A stretch of 42,457 nt of DNA from Candidatus Olsenella pullicola (GTDB lineage Bacteria; Actinomycetota; Coriobacteriia; Coriobacteriales; Atopobiaceae), in the NCBI GenBank assembly GCA_019117265.1, contig DXAB01000106.1:1-42457 (forward strand), written 5' to 3'. The notes under the pieces are model-generated. The model was given only the letters and a program-made list of their open reading frames with translations. It was not told where the DNA came from and ran no database searches. The stretch's first letter is position 1; each line of letters begins with the position of its first letter. Position numbers and translations under genes: made by a program. Shown in pieces: positions 1 through 8,405 of the stretch.

Positions 1-393
1 AAGTACGACACCTACATCGAGCAGGGCGGCACCAACGTCTCGGGCGGCCAGAAGCAGCGCCTGTGCATCGCGCGCGCCCTTCTCAAGAAGCCCAAGATCC
101 TCATCCTCGACGACTCCACCTCCGCCGTGGACACCAAGACCGACCGCCTCATCCGCGAGGGCTTCCGCAACTACCTGCCCGAGACCACCAAGATCATCAT
201 CGCGCAGCGCACCTCGAGCGTCGAGGACGCCGACCGCATCGTGGTCATGGACTCCGGAACCATCAACGACATAGGCACCCACGAGGAGCTCCTGCGGAGA
301 AACGCCATCTACCGCGAGGTCTACCTCTCCCAGAACAAGCAGAGCCACGACGAGCGCGAGCTCGGCGAGCTGGAGGTGAGCGCCGATGAGTAG
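1..393 (+). CDS. ABC transporter ATP-binding/permease protein, C-terminal part (truncated at window edge)
   Basis: Frame 1 open from base 1; KYDTYIEQGGTNVSGGQKQRLCIARALLKKPKILILDDSTSAVD = ABC signature + Walker B/D-loop; stop TAG 391-393; overlaps next gene start (386). Confidence 0.9.
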   Translation, partial: KYDTYIEQGGTNVSGGQKQRLCIARALLKKPKILILDDSTSAVDTKTDRLIREGFRNYLPETTKIIIAQRTSSVEDADRIVVMDSGTINDIGTHEELLRRNAIYREVYLSQNKQSHDERELGELEVSADE

Positions 394-2314
394 GAACATG
401 CACCGCGGCCGTGCGCCCAAGTCCATGGGAAAGACCGCCCTGCGCGTCCTCAAGATGCTGCGAGGCTTCTACCCGGTGATGCTCCCAGCCGTTGCGATCT
501 GCATCCTCGTGCAGTGCGTCGTCCAGGCGCTGCCCAACGTCTTCATGGAGCGCGCGCTCACCGTGGTGGGCCAGACCTGGGAGTCCGGCGACTGGGCAGC
601 GGCCCAGCCGCAGGTCTTCGCCAACGCCGCCATTCTCGCCGTCCTGTACTTTGCGAGCCTCGCCTGCAACGCGGTGTGGCAGCAGTGCATGGCCATCCTC
701 ACGCAGGGCTCGCTCAAGAAGTTCCGCTGCCTCATGTTTGACCACATGCAGGACCTGCCGATCAAGTACTTTGACACGCACCAGCACGGCGACATCATGA
801 GCTACTACACCAACGACATCGACGCCATGCGCCAGATGATCGCGCAGTCCATGCCGCACCTCTTCCTCACGATGCTCATGCTCGTCTCCGTGGGCTGCAT
901 CATGGTCTGGTACAGCCTTCCGCTGACGATCGTGGTGGTGGCGGGAGCCGCGATCATGGCGCTTCTCGGCAAGACGCTCGCCGGGCGCTCCGCCAAGAAC
1001 TTCCTGCGCACGCAGCGCGCCGTCGCGGCCGTTGAGGGCCTCGTCGAGGAGGTCATGAACGGCGAGAAGGTCGTCAAGGTGTTCTCGCACGAGCGCCAGA
1101 TCGAGGCCGCCTTCGACGAGCTCAACGACGAGTACCAGGACGCCGCCTGCACGGCCAACTCCTACGCCAACACGCTCATGCCCATCCTCATGAACGCCGG
1201 CAACCTGCTCTACGTGATCGTTGCCGTGAGCATCGGCGTGCTGCTCGTCATTGACGCCCCCAACCCGTCGATCTCTGGGCTGCCGCTCACCATTGCCGTG
1301 GGCGTGCCCTTCCTCAACATGACCAAGCAGTTTGCCAACCAGATCGGCCAGATCTCCAACCAGGTGAACTCCGTCGTCATGGGCCTCGCGGGCGCCGAGC
1401 GCATCTTCGAGCTGCTCGACGAGCCGGTGGAGCAGGACGACGGCTACGTCGAGCTCGTGGCCTGCACCATAGACCGTGACGGCACCGTGCGCGAGTGCGG
1501 ACGCCGAGACGAGCACTGGGCAGGCCAGTGGGCCTGGAAGCACCCGCACCAGGCCGACGGCACCGTCACCTATACCCCGCTCGCCGGCGACGTGCGCCTC
1601 TTTGGCGTGGACTTTGCCTACGAGCCGGGCCACACGGTGCTGCACGACGTCTCGCTCTACGCGAAGCCCGGCCAGAAGGTGGCCTTCGTGGGCGCCACGG
1701 GCGCGGGCAAGACCACGATCACCAACCTGCTGAACCGCTTCTACGACATCGAGGACGGTAAGATCCGCTACGACGGCATCAACATCAACAAGATCAAGAA
1801 GCCGCACCTGCGCCGCTCCCTGGGGGTGGTCCTACAGGACGTGAACCTCTTCACCGGAACGGTGATGGACAACATCCGCTACGGACGGCTCGACGCCACC
1901 GACGACGAGTGCATCGCCGCGGCGCGCCTTGCCGGCGCGGACGACTTCATCCGCCGCCTGCCCGACGGCTACGACACCATGCTCACGGACAACGGCACCA
2001 ACCTCTCGCAGGGCCAGCGGCAGCTGCTCTCCATCGCGCGCGCGGCGGTGGCCGATCCGCCCGTCATGGTGCTCGACGAGGCCACGAGCTCCATCGACAC
2101 GCGCACCGAGGCCATCGTCCAGCGCGGCATGGACGCGCTCATGAAGGGGCGCACCACGTTCGTGATCGCCCACCGCCTCTCCACCGTGCGCAACTCCGAC
2201 GTGATCATCGTGCTCGACCACGGCCGCATCATCGAGCGCGGCACCCACGACGAGCTCATCGCCGCGCGCGGCACGTACTACCAGCTCTACACCGGAGCTT
2301 TTGAGCTCGAGTAG
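386..2314 (+). CDS. ABC transporter ATP-binding/permease protein (MsbA/MdlB-like half exporter)
   Basis: 642 aa; N-terminal TM region, GATGAGKTTITNLLNRFYD Walker A, LSQGQRQLLSIARA signature, VMVLDEATSSID; overlaps upstream ABC gene, so likely heterodimer partner. Confidence 0.95.
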   Translation: MSRNMHRGRAPKSMGKTALRVLKMLRGFYPVMLPAVAICILVQCVVQALPNVFMERALTVVGQTWESGDWAAAQPQVFANAAILAVLYFASLACNAVWQQCMAILTQGSLKKFRCLMFDHMQDLPIKYFDTHQHGDIMSYYTNDIDAMRQMIAQSMPHLFLTMLMLVSVGCIMVWYSLPLTIVVVAGAAIMALLGKTLAGRSAKNFLRTQRAVAAVEGLVEEVMNGEKVVKVFSHERQIEAAFDELNDEYQDAACTANSYANTLMPILMNAGNLLYVIVAVSIGVLLVIDAPNPSISGLPLTIAVGVPFLNMTKQFANQIGQISNQVNSVVMGLAGAERIFELLDEPVEQDDGYVELVACTIDRDGTVRECGRRDEHWAGQWAWKHPHQADGTVTYTPLAGDVRLFGVDFAYEPGHTVLHDVSLYAKPGQKVAFVGATGAGKTTITNLLNRFYDIEDGKIRYDGININKIKKPHLRRSLGVVLQDVNLFTGTVMDNIRYGRLDATDDECIAAARLAGADDFIRRLPDGYDTMLTDNGTNLSQGQRQLLSIARAAVADPPVMVLDEATSSIDTRTEAIVQRGMDALMKGRTTFVIAHRLSTVRNSDVIIVLDHGRIIERGTHDELIAARGTYYQLYTGAFELE

Positions 2315-2339
2315 CGAGAAGGACCCACGGATTATGGCA

Positions 2340-2373
2340 GGGCCGGCACCCTCTGGGGCGCCGGCCCTTCTCG
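2340..2373 (+). terminator. Hairpin downstream of ABC exporter pair, followed by TTCTCG
   Basis: GGGCCGGC (2340-2347) pairs with GCCGGCCC (2360-2367), then TTCTCG; 26 nt after the stop codon. No long T-tract. Confidence 0.6.
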
Positions 2374-2463
2374 TTGCGGTGAAAGTACGGACCACGGCTG
2401 TTCTCAGCGTGGTTTCGGGAAGGTGGTGCAGCGGGCAGATTCCCTCGTCCCGTCCCGCGGACG

Positions 2464-3054
2464 CTATCGCTCGATGGGGTGCATGGTGAGCGCCTCGGCG
2501 AGCAGGCTCACGCCGCCCACCACGAGATATGCCGCGAGCACGTAGCTGAAGGCCAGGCTCGAGAACGCCGGCATGAGCAGGAAGACCACGCCGGCCACGA
2601 TGTTGAGGACGCCCGTCGCGGTGGCAAGGCCCGTTCCCTCCACGCCAAAGTAGCGCAGGTGGCGCGCCGTGGTGATGCGCTCGGCGCCGGCGATGATGAA
2701 CAGGAACGCGAGCAGGAACACGATGGTTCCCGCCGTCAGATAGGCGGGCAGGACAAAGAGCAGCACGCCAAGAAGCGCGTTGAGCACGCCCATGACCAGC
2801 ATGGTGGCACTCCGGAAGAGCTCGGGCGTCCGCGCATAGGATACGACCTGCCCCACGCCACCAACGACGAGTGCGACGGACACGAGGGTCTGGATGAGCT
2901 CGTAGAGGCCAAAGGGCGCAACGGCGCTCCCCATCCCCACGAGGATGAGCGCGACGGCAAGAAGAATCATCCACAGGCGCGCCCGCCTGACGCCGGAGTT
3001 CCAGCGCTCGACAAAGTCGCCAACGTGGTCAAAGCTTGAGTCATACCGTTCCAT
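2464..3054 (-). CDS. HdeD/DUF308 family membrane protein
   Basis: ORF 2464..3072; MERYDSSFDHVG start with upstream GGAAGGA SD; six hydrophobic segments typical of DUF308/HdeD. Confidence 0.8.
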   Translation of the reverse strand: MERYDSSFDHVGDFVERWNSGVRRARLWMILLAVALILVGMGSAVAPFGLYELIQTLVSVALVVGGVGQVVSYARTPELFRSATMLVMGVLNALLGVLLFVLPAYLTAGTIVFLLAFLFIIAGAERITTARHLRYFGVEGTGLATATGVLNIVAGVVFLLMPAFSSLAFSYVLAAYLVVGGVSLLAEALTMHPIER

Positions 3055-3200
3055 TACAGGGATTCCTTCCAAGGGACGGCCCGGGTGTCGGGCCGACTGA
3101 TACTTCTCTTCTGCCCAAATTGTTACTTAAGAACTCACAATTCTGAAAGAAGAGACGCCCACACCGTTCCTCCACACAGCTCGACGTGAGCTGACCGCAC

Positions 3201-3662
3201 CTAGTTGTCCCCGTGGCCATGATGATGACCGTGCTCGCCAGATGACGGCACGGAGGGCGTCCCAAGCGAGGAGCCATCCTGCCCGGCAAGAAGGTCGGCG
3301 AGAAGGTCGCTGAGCTCGCGCACGGACATCCCGGCAGCCTCCTCTGCGGAGAGGTCCGACCCCGCGTCCACGAGCTCCCTCCAGACGCGCCACTTCCCCA
3401 CGCCCAGCCCCGCGTCGTGGGCGGCGTGATGCGCGCCGTGGCGCGCGCCGGCGGCACAGGGGACGTCATGGGCTTCCCTGCTGTCACAGATCCCGTCGCA
3501 GTCCTCGTCCACAAACCCCGTGCAGCGCTCGACCCTCTCCGCCGCAGCATCGAGCTTTGTCGCAGACGAGCGAGCCGGCGCGCACGCGCCGCCCAACGCA
3601 ACGGCCCCGCTCAGCGCCAGAGCCGCACAGCATGCAAACAGACCTCTCAACATGGTGACCAC
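3201..3662 (-). CDS. Small secreted protein with EF-hand-like CTGFVDEDCDGICD motif and His-rich C-terminus
   Basis: 153 aa; signal-peptide-like MVTMLRGLFACCAALALSGAVALGG; CTGFVDEDCDGICDSREAHDVPC; C-terminal GEHGHHHGHGDN. Confidence 0.65.
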   Translation of the reverse strand: MVTMLRGLFACCAALALSGAVALGGACAPARSSATKLDAAAERVERCTGFVDEDCDGICDSREAHDVPCAAGARHGAHHAAHDAGLGVGKWRVWRELVDAGSDLSAEEAAGMSVRELSDLLADLLAGQDGSSLGTPSVPSSGEHGHHHGHGDN

Positions 3663-3873
3663 TCCTCTCGTTTGTCGTCCCTCGCAATAGACACGAGCCG
3701 GAGCCCCCTATCCTTGCACGAGCTCAAAAAACTTGCACAGGGGGTCTTCTCGCCAGCGGCAAACAGGCGTGCGGGGAGTGCCCTGATATCAAACTTGTTG
3801 CCAGCAAACAGGGAGCGGAAATAGGGGCAGCGAGGCGAGGCCAAGCGGCTCAGAGACGCGCCGCACGAGAAGG

Positions 3874-5694
3874 CTACCTGCGGCGACGGCGACGGCGGCT
3901 CTCGCGGATGATGTCCTGGGCCACCCAGACGCCCAGCACGAGCGCGGCGAGATATCCCACAAAGCCGATGATGGGGATGCCAAAGATGACCGGCTGTATG
4001 CGCGCGTAATAGACCACCGACGAGCCGATGAACAGGCCCGCAATGATCACGCTGAGCGTCATGCGGTTGGCGATGCGCGAGAGGTCCTCGAGCGGGTCCG
4101 CCGTACCGGCAAGGTCGAGGTTCACGCGAAGCTGGCCTCGCGTGAGCATGCGCATGGCGAGCCCGGCGTCGCTCGCCGCGCTGAGGAGGCCGTGCGTGGC
4201 GGCCACGGTCTCGCGGGCGAGGCGCTTGGTCTCGCGGCGCGCGAGCTCGGAGGCGCTGGTGTGGGCACGCAGGTGCGCATGGATGATCTCGACGATCGAC
4301 GTTCCCGGCAGGAGCGCGTGCACGGTGCCCTCGAGGGTCACGAGCGAGCGTGCGAGCATGGTCACGGAGCTCGGCAGCTCAATGCCGTCCTTCTGCGCCA
4401 TCGAGATGAGCGAGTTGAGAAACGCGCCCACGTCGAGGTCTGAGAGGTCGGCCAGGCCGTAGTCCGCAACGATGGCGTCGAGGTCTGCCAGAAGGTGTGC
4501 GTCCTCGACCTCGGAGGTATCAGAGATCGAGAAGCGCTTCAGGCCGTCCGCGAGGCCCGGAGAGTCGCACTGCGCCACGGCCGTCACCATGTCGCGCATC
4601 GCCGATCGGTCGTGGCTCGAGAGGCGCCCCATGATGCCGAGGTCAAGGTAGACGATCTTGCCGTCGCGAATCACGAGGTTGCCGGGGTGCGGGTCGGCGT
4701 GGAAGAACCCGTCGTCGAGCATCTGGCTCGTGTAGTTGTCCGCGAGCTTGATTCCGATCTCGGAGAGGTCGTAGCCTTCCCTCACGAGCCGCGTGGCGTC
4801 GTTGATGGGGATGCCCTCGATGTAGTCCATCACCACAACGTGCTTGGTGCAGAGCGCGGGGTAGGGCTTGGGGCAGTCAACGAAGGCGCAACCCGCGTTG
4901 TTGCGACGGAACTCCTCGAGGCTGCGCGCCTCCACGAGGAAGTCCGTCTCCTCGCGGAAGCTCTGCCAGAGCTCGTCCACAACGGAGCGCAGGTCGAGGA
5001 ACTGCTCATCGCCCATGAACTTGCTGGCGTAGCGCGCAAGGGAGCGCATGATCGAGATGTCCTGCGCCATGATCTCCTGAACGTGCGGACGCTGGATCTT
5101 GAGCGCAACCATCTCGCCGGTTACGAGGCGCGCCTTGTGGACCTGCGCCACGGACGCCGAGCCGAGGGGCTGGTCGTCAATGGCGTCAAAAATGTCCTCG
5201 ATGGGGGTCTCGTACTCGGCGCGCAGGGCCTCGAGCACCGTGTTGCGGTCCATCGGCTCCACGTCGGTGCGCAGCTTGCCAAGCTCGCGCATGAAGCTCT
5301 CGGGCAAGATCTCAGAGCGCATCGAGAGGATCTGGCCGGCCTTCACAAACGTGGGCCCCAGCTCCTCGAGCATGCGACGCAGGCTCTTGGGCGTGAGGCC
5401 GTGGAAAATGTCATAGCGGCGAACGATGGAGACGATCTGACCGATGCGCGCCAGGCGAGAGCCGCGCGAGAGGCCGTAGTCCTCCCCGCTCCTGCCCCCA
5501 AAAAGTCCGATGGTCTGCAGGCCAGAGCCCTCCTCGCCAGAGACCATCCGCTCGTACCAGGCGTCGATGATCTCCTGCGAGGTGCGCGTCGAGCCAAGGC
5601 CGCGCTCCCCCTCGGCGCCCTCGGGCACCTCGGGGACGTCCGGACCCTCGCCCGACGCGTCATCTACTCTCTCGTCCCTCTCGCTCGGCGTCAC
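3874..5694 (-). CDS. ABC1/AarF/UbiB family atypical kinase
   Basis: 606 aa; LGPTFVKAGQILSMRSEILPESF, PLGSASVAQVHKARL, DGFFHADPHPGNLVIRDGKIVYLDLGIMGRL motifs; C-terminal TM pair. Confidence 0.92.
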   Translation of the reverse strand: MTPSERDERVDDASGEGPDVPEVPEGAEGERGLGSTRTSQEIIDAWYERMVSGEEGSGLQTIGLFGGRSGEDYGLSRGSRLARIGQIVSIVRRYDIFHGLTPKSLRRMLEELGPTFVKAGQILSMRSEILPESFMRELGKLRTDVEPMDRNTVLEALRAEYETPIEDIFDAIDDQPLGSASVAQVHKARLVTGEMVALKIQRPHVQEIMAQDISIMRSLARYASKFMGDEQFLDLRSVVDELWQSFREETDFLVEARSLEEFRRNNAGCAFVDCPKPYPALCTKHVVVMDYIEGIPINDATRLVREGYDLSEIGIKLADNYTSQMLDDGFFHADPHPGNLVIRDGKIVYLDLGIMGRLSSHDRSAMRDMVTAVAQCDSPGLADGLKRFSISDTSEVEDAHLLADLDAIVADYGLADLSDLDVGAFLNSLISMAQKDGIELPSSVTMLARSLVTLEGTVHALLPGTSIVEIIHAHLRAHTSASELARRETKRLARETVAATHGLLSAASDAGLAMRMLTRGQLRVNLDLAGTADPLEDLSRIANRMTLSVIIAGLFIGSSVVYYARIQPVIFGIPIIGFVGYLAALVLGVWVAQDIIRESRRRRRRR

Positions 5695-5702
5695 GCGTTC
5701 CC

Positions 5703-6050
5703 CTACTCGGCGGCGTCCTCGGTCTTCTCGGCCTCGTCCACCTCAACCTTGACGGAGGCGGCATCGATGTCCGCGGACATCTGCGCGACCTTCTTGGCAT
5801 AGGCGGCGCGCTCCTCGGGCGTCATGGAGGCCAGGTGGGCGCGCAGGGCGCTGTCGGAGGTGTTCTCGAAGACCTCCTTGGCCTTGCGGGTGAGCTCCTG
5901 GTTGAGCGTCTTGCCCTGCTCGACGGTCAGCTCGCCCTTCTTGACGAGGTCCTCAACGACCTCCTGGGACTTCTCGGCACCCACTGCCACGGCACCGACG
6001 CTGGCAAGGAAGAGCTTACGGATGCCCTCGGTAAGGTCAAAGTCTGCCAT
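5703..6050 (-). CDS. Phasin-like (poly(hydroxyalkanoate) granule-associated type) protein
   Basis: MADFDLTEGIRKLFLASVGAVAVGAEKSQEVVEDLVKKGELTVEQGK; helical acidic small protein immediately upstream of the ABC1 kinase; SD GGGAGCAG before ATG at 6050. Confidence 0.75.
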   Translation of the reverse strand: MADFDLTEGIRKLFLASVGAVAVGAEKSQEVVEDLVKKGELTVEQGKTLNQELTRKAKEVFENTSDSALRAHLASMTPEERAAYAKKVAQMSADIDAASVKVEVDEAEKTEDAAE

Positions 6051-6160
6051 GTCTGCTCCCATCTCTTGGCTTGGGCTGAACCTGCACCCTCATGCTCAAC
6101 CTTCTACCCAAAATGCGCGACGACTTTTCGGTCGGCGGGCAACCGCGGAGCCGGGGGCGC

Positions 6161-6817
6161 TCAGCCGAGAAGAACGCGCCGCAGCTCGTCCACCGAGGCC
6201 GCCACGGCAAACGCGCCGGCTCCCTCGAGCTCCCCCGGCTTGGTGGCGCCGCCGTAGGAGACGCCCACGCAGGGGATGCCGCTTTGGGCGGCCGCCTCCA
6301 CGTCGTTGTGACGGTCTCCCACCATGACGGACCGCTCGCAAGAGGCGCCCAGCTCGGAGAGGGCGATGTCAATGATCTGGGACTTTGAGATCTCATCGTC
6401 CGAGGGCTTTGCGCACACAACGTCAAAGAGGTCGAGCGCGTCGTTATCCGCAAGGGCCTGGCGCACGAGGGTCGTTCGCTTGGAGGACGCCACGCCCAGG
6501 TGCCTCCCGGCGGCGCGCAGGTCCTCGAGCAGCTCGCGCATGCCCGCAAAGAGCGGCCAGCCCTCGACGCCGAGCCTGGTGTAGATGGCACGGTACTCGG
6601 CGGTGATCTGGGCGGCCTCCTCCGGCGAGAAGCCGTAGACGAGGCTGTAGGCCTGCGGGAAGGGAGGGCCAATGAGGCGCATGATGTCACCGATCGTCTC
6701 GTCGGTGAGGCCGTGCGCAAGAAGGACCCGCCGCGCCGTGCGCGCGATAGCCGGCACGGTGTTGGCGAGCGTCCCGTCAAAGTCAAAGAGAACCACGTCT
6801 CTGGTGGTAACGTCCAT
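6161..6817 (-). CDS. HAD family hydrolase (phosphoglycolate phosphatase-like)
   Basis: VVLFDFDGTLANTVPAIARTARRVL ... VMVGDRHNDVEAAAQSGIPCVGVSYG. Confidence 0.9.
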   Translation of the reverse strand: MDVTTRDVVLFDFDGTLANTVPAIARTARRVLLAHGLTDETIGDIMRLIGPPFPQAYSLVYGFSPEEAAQITAEYRAIYTRLGVEGWPLFAGMRELLEDLRAAGRHLGVASSKRTTLVRQALADNDALDLFDVVCAKPSDDEISKSQIIDIALSELGASCERSVMVGDRHNDVEAAAQSGIPCVGVSYGGATKPGELEGAGAFAVAASVDELRRVLLG

Positions 6818-7033
6818 CCCTCTCCCTCCGTCGCGTCAGTCAAGCGTAGCACGTCCGGCGCCGGGCGCGAGGGGCCGCCGCGCAGTCGTTGGTGCAGGGG
6901 CCGGTTTTTCTCGGCACCGGCCCGGCGGTGGCAGCACCGAGATCGGGCCCTTTTGGAAAAGAGGGGCAAGCGGGAGGCGCCGCGAAGCTCCGCGCGCGGG
7001 GTATGATGGGACCGTGCAACAAAAGGAGGACCC

Positions 7034-8314
7034 ATGCACGCAGAGCCCATCACCTGCTACCGGCCGCGCCCCGAGGAGGCGGCCGAGTTTGCCTCGCTTC
7101 CCTACGACGTCTTCACCCGCGCCGAGGCCGCGGCGTACGTCTCGTGCCACCCGCGCTCGTTTCTCGCGATAGACCGCCCCGAGACCGCCTTCTCCCCCGT
7201 CCACGACCCTTACGCGGAAGACGTCTACGAGAAGGCCCACGAGCTCCTTGCCGCGCGCGTCTCCGACGGGACGCTGCTGCGCGACGGCACGCGCTGCTAC
7301 TACCTCTACCGCCTGCGCGCGAACGGCCACGAGCAGACCGGCATCGTTGCCGCGTGCTCGGTTGACGACTACACCAACGGCATCATCCGTCGCCACGAGC
7401 TCACGCGCCCCGATAAGGAGGCGGACCGCTTCCGCCACATCGAGGCAACCGGCTGCCAGACCGGCCCGGTGTTTCTTGCCTACCACGACAACCCCGTCCT
7501 GGAGGCGCTCGTGGAGGCCGCAAAGGTGGCCGAGCCCCTCTTTGACTTCACCGACGTGCGCCGCGTGCGCCACACCGTCTGGCGCATCGCCCGACCGGCG
7601 GCGGTGGAGTCGCTGCGGATGATGCTCGAGCACGTGGGCCGCGCCTACATTGCGGACGGCCACCACCGCATGGCGGCCTCGGCGCGCGTGTGCCAGAAGA
7701 TGCGCACCGAGCGCGGCGAGCGCCACACGGGAAACGAGGCCTATAACTACGTGCTGTGCGCCCTCTTCCCCACGAGCCAGCTCACGGTGCTCCCATACCA
7801 CCGCGTGGTTTCGGACGCAGCCGGGCTCAGCGAGGAGGAGCTCGTGCGCGGCATCGAGGAGGCGGGCTTCTCGGTTGGGCCGCGCCAGCAGGAGGGCGTG
7901 ATGCCGGCGGCGCGCGGCCACATTGGGATGCACGCCTTTGGCGCCTGGCGCGAGCTCGTGGCTCAGGACGTCCCCGACGATCCGGTGGGCGGCCTCGACG
8001 TCTCTCTCCTGCAGGACCGCGTGCTCGGCCCCGTGCTCGGCGTGAGCGATTCCACCAGCTGCGAGAGGCTGGGGTTTGTGGGCGGCCTCGCAACGGCAGA
8101 CGAGGTCGCCGGGCGCGCCGGCGAGAGGGGCGTGGCCTTCACACTCTTCCCCACCTCGCTCCGGGAGCTCATGGACGTGGCGGATCGGGGCCTCATCATG
8201 CCGCCCAAGTCAACCTGGCTCGACCCAAAGCTGCTCTCGGGTCTGTTCGTCAGGCGCGTCAACCACTGCGAGTCCCACTCGGACCGCACGCAGGAGCGCA
8301 GGCCGGAGGAGTAG
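7034..8314 (+). CDS. DUF1015 family protein
   Basis: 426 aa; PYDVFTRAEAAAYVSCHPRSFLAIDRPE, YIADGHHRMAASARV motif typical of DUF1015; AGGAGG SD. Confidence 0.85.
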   Translation: MHAEPITCYRPRPEEAAEFASLPYDVFTRAEAAAYVSCHPRSFLAIDRPETAFSPVHDPYAEDVYEKAHELLAARVSDGTLLRDGTRCYYLYRLRANGHEQTGIVAACSVDDYTNGIIRRHELTRPDKEADRFRHIEATGCQTGPVFLAYHDNPVLEALVEAAKVAEPLFDFTDVRRVRHTVWRIARPAAVESLRMMLEHVGRAYIADGHHRMAASARVCQKMRTERGERHTGNEAYNYVLCALFPTSQLTVLPYHRVVSDAAGLSEEELVRGIEEAGFSVGPRQQEGVMPAARGHIGMHAFGAWRELVAQDVPDDPVGGLDVSLLQDRVLGPVLGVSDSTSCERLGFVGGLATADEVAGRAGERGVAFTLFPTSLRELMDVADRGLIMPPKSTWLDPKLLSGLFVRRVNHCESHSDRTQERRPEE

Positions 8315-8405
8315 GGCTGCCCGGCAGCCTGCCGCCGCCCGAGGCGTGGCGAGGGCGGCAAAGCGGGGTATAACGCACGTATGAGTCGGCGGAGGGAGGC
8401 AAGCC

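Noticed and set aside
263-1807. 514-aa minus-strand ORF antisense to the ABC transporter
   Set aside because: GC-rich antisense artefact: composition HDVLEG-rich and mirrors the coding frame of a clear ABC exporter.
3714-3739. TTGCACGAGCTCAAAAAACTTGCACA as a fifth copy of the 26-bp repeat
   Set aside because: Shares only TTGCACGA and TTGC-CA ends with different spacing; similarity too weak to claim.
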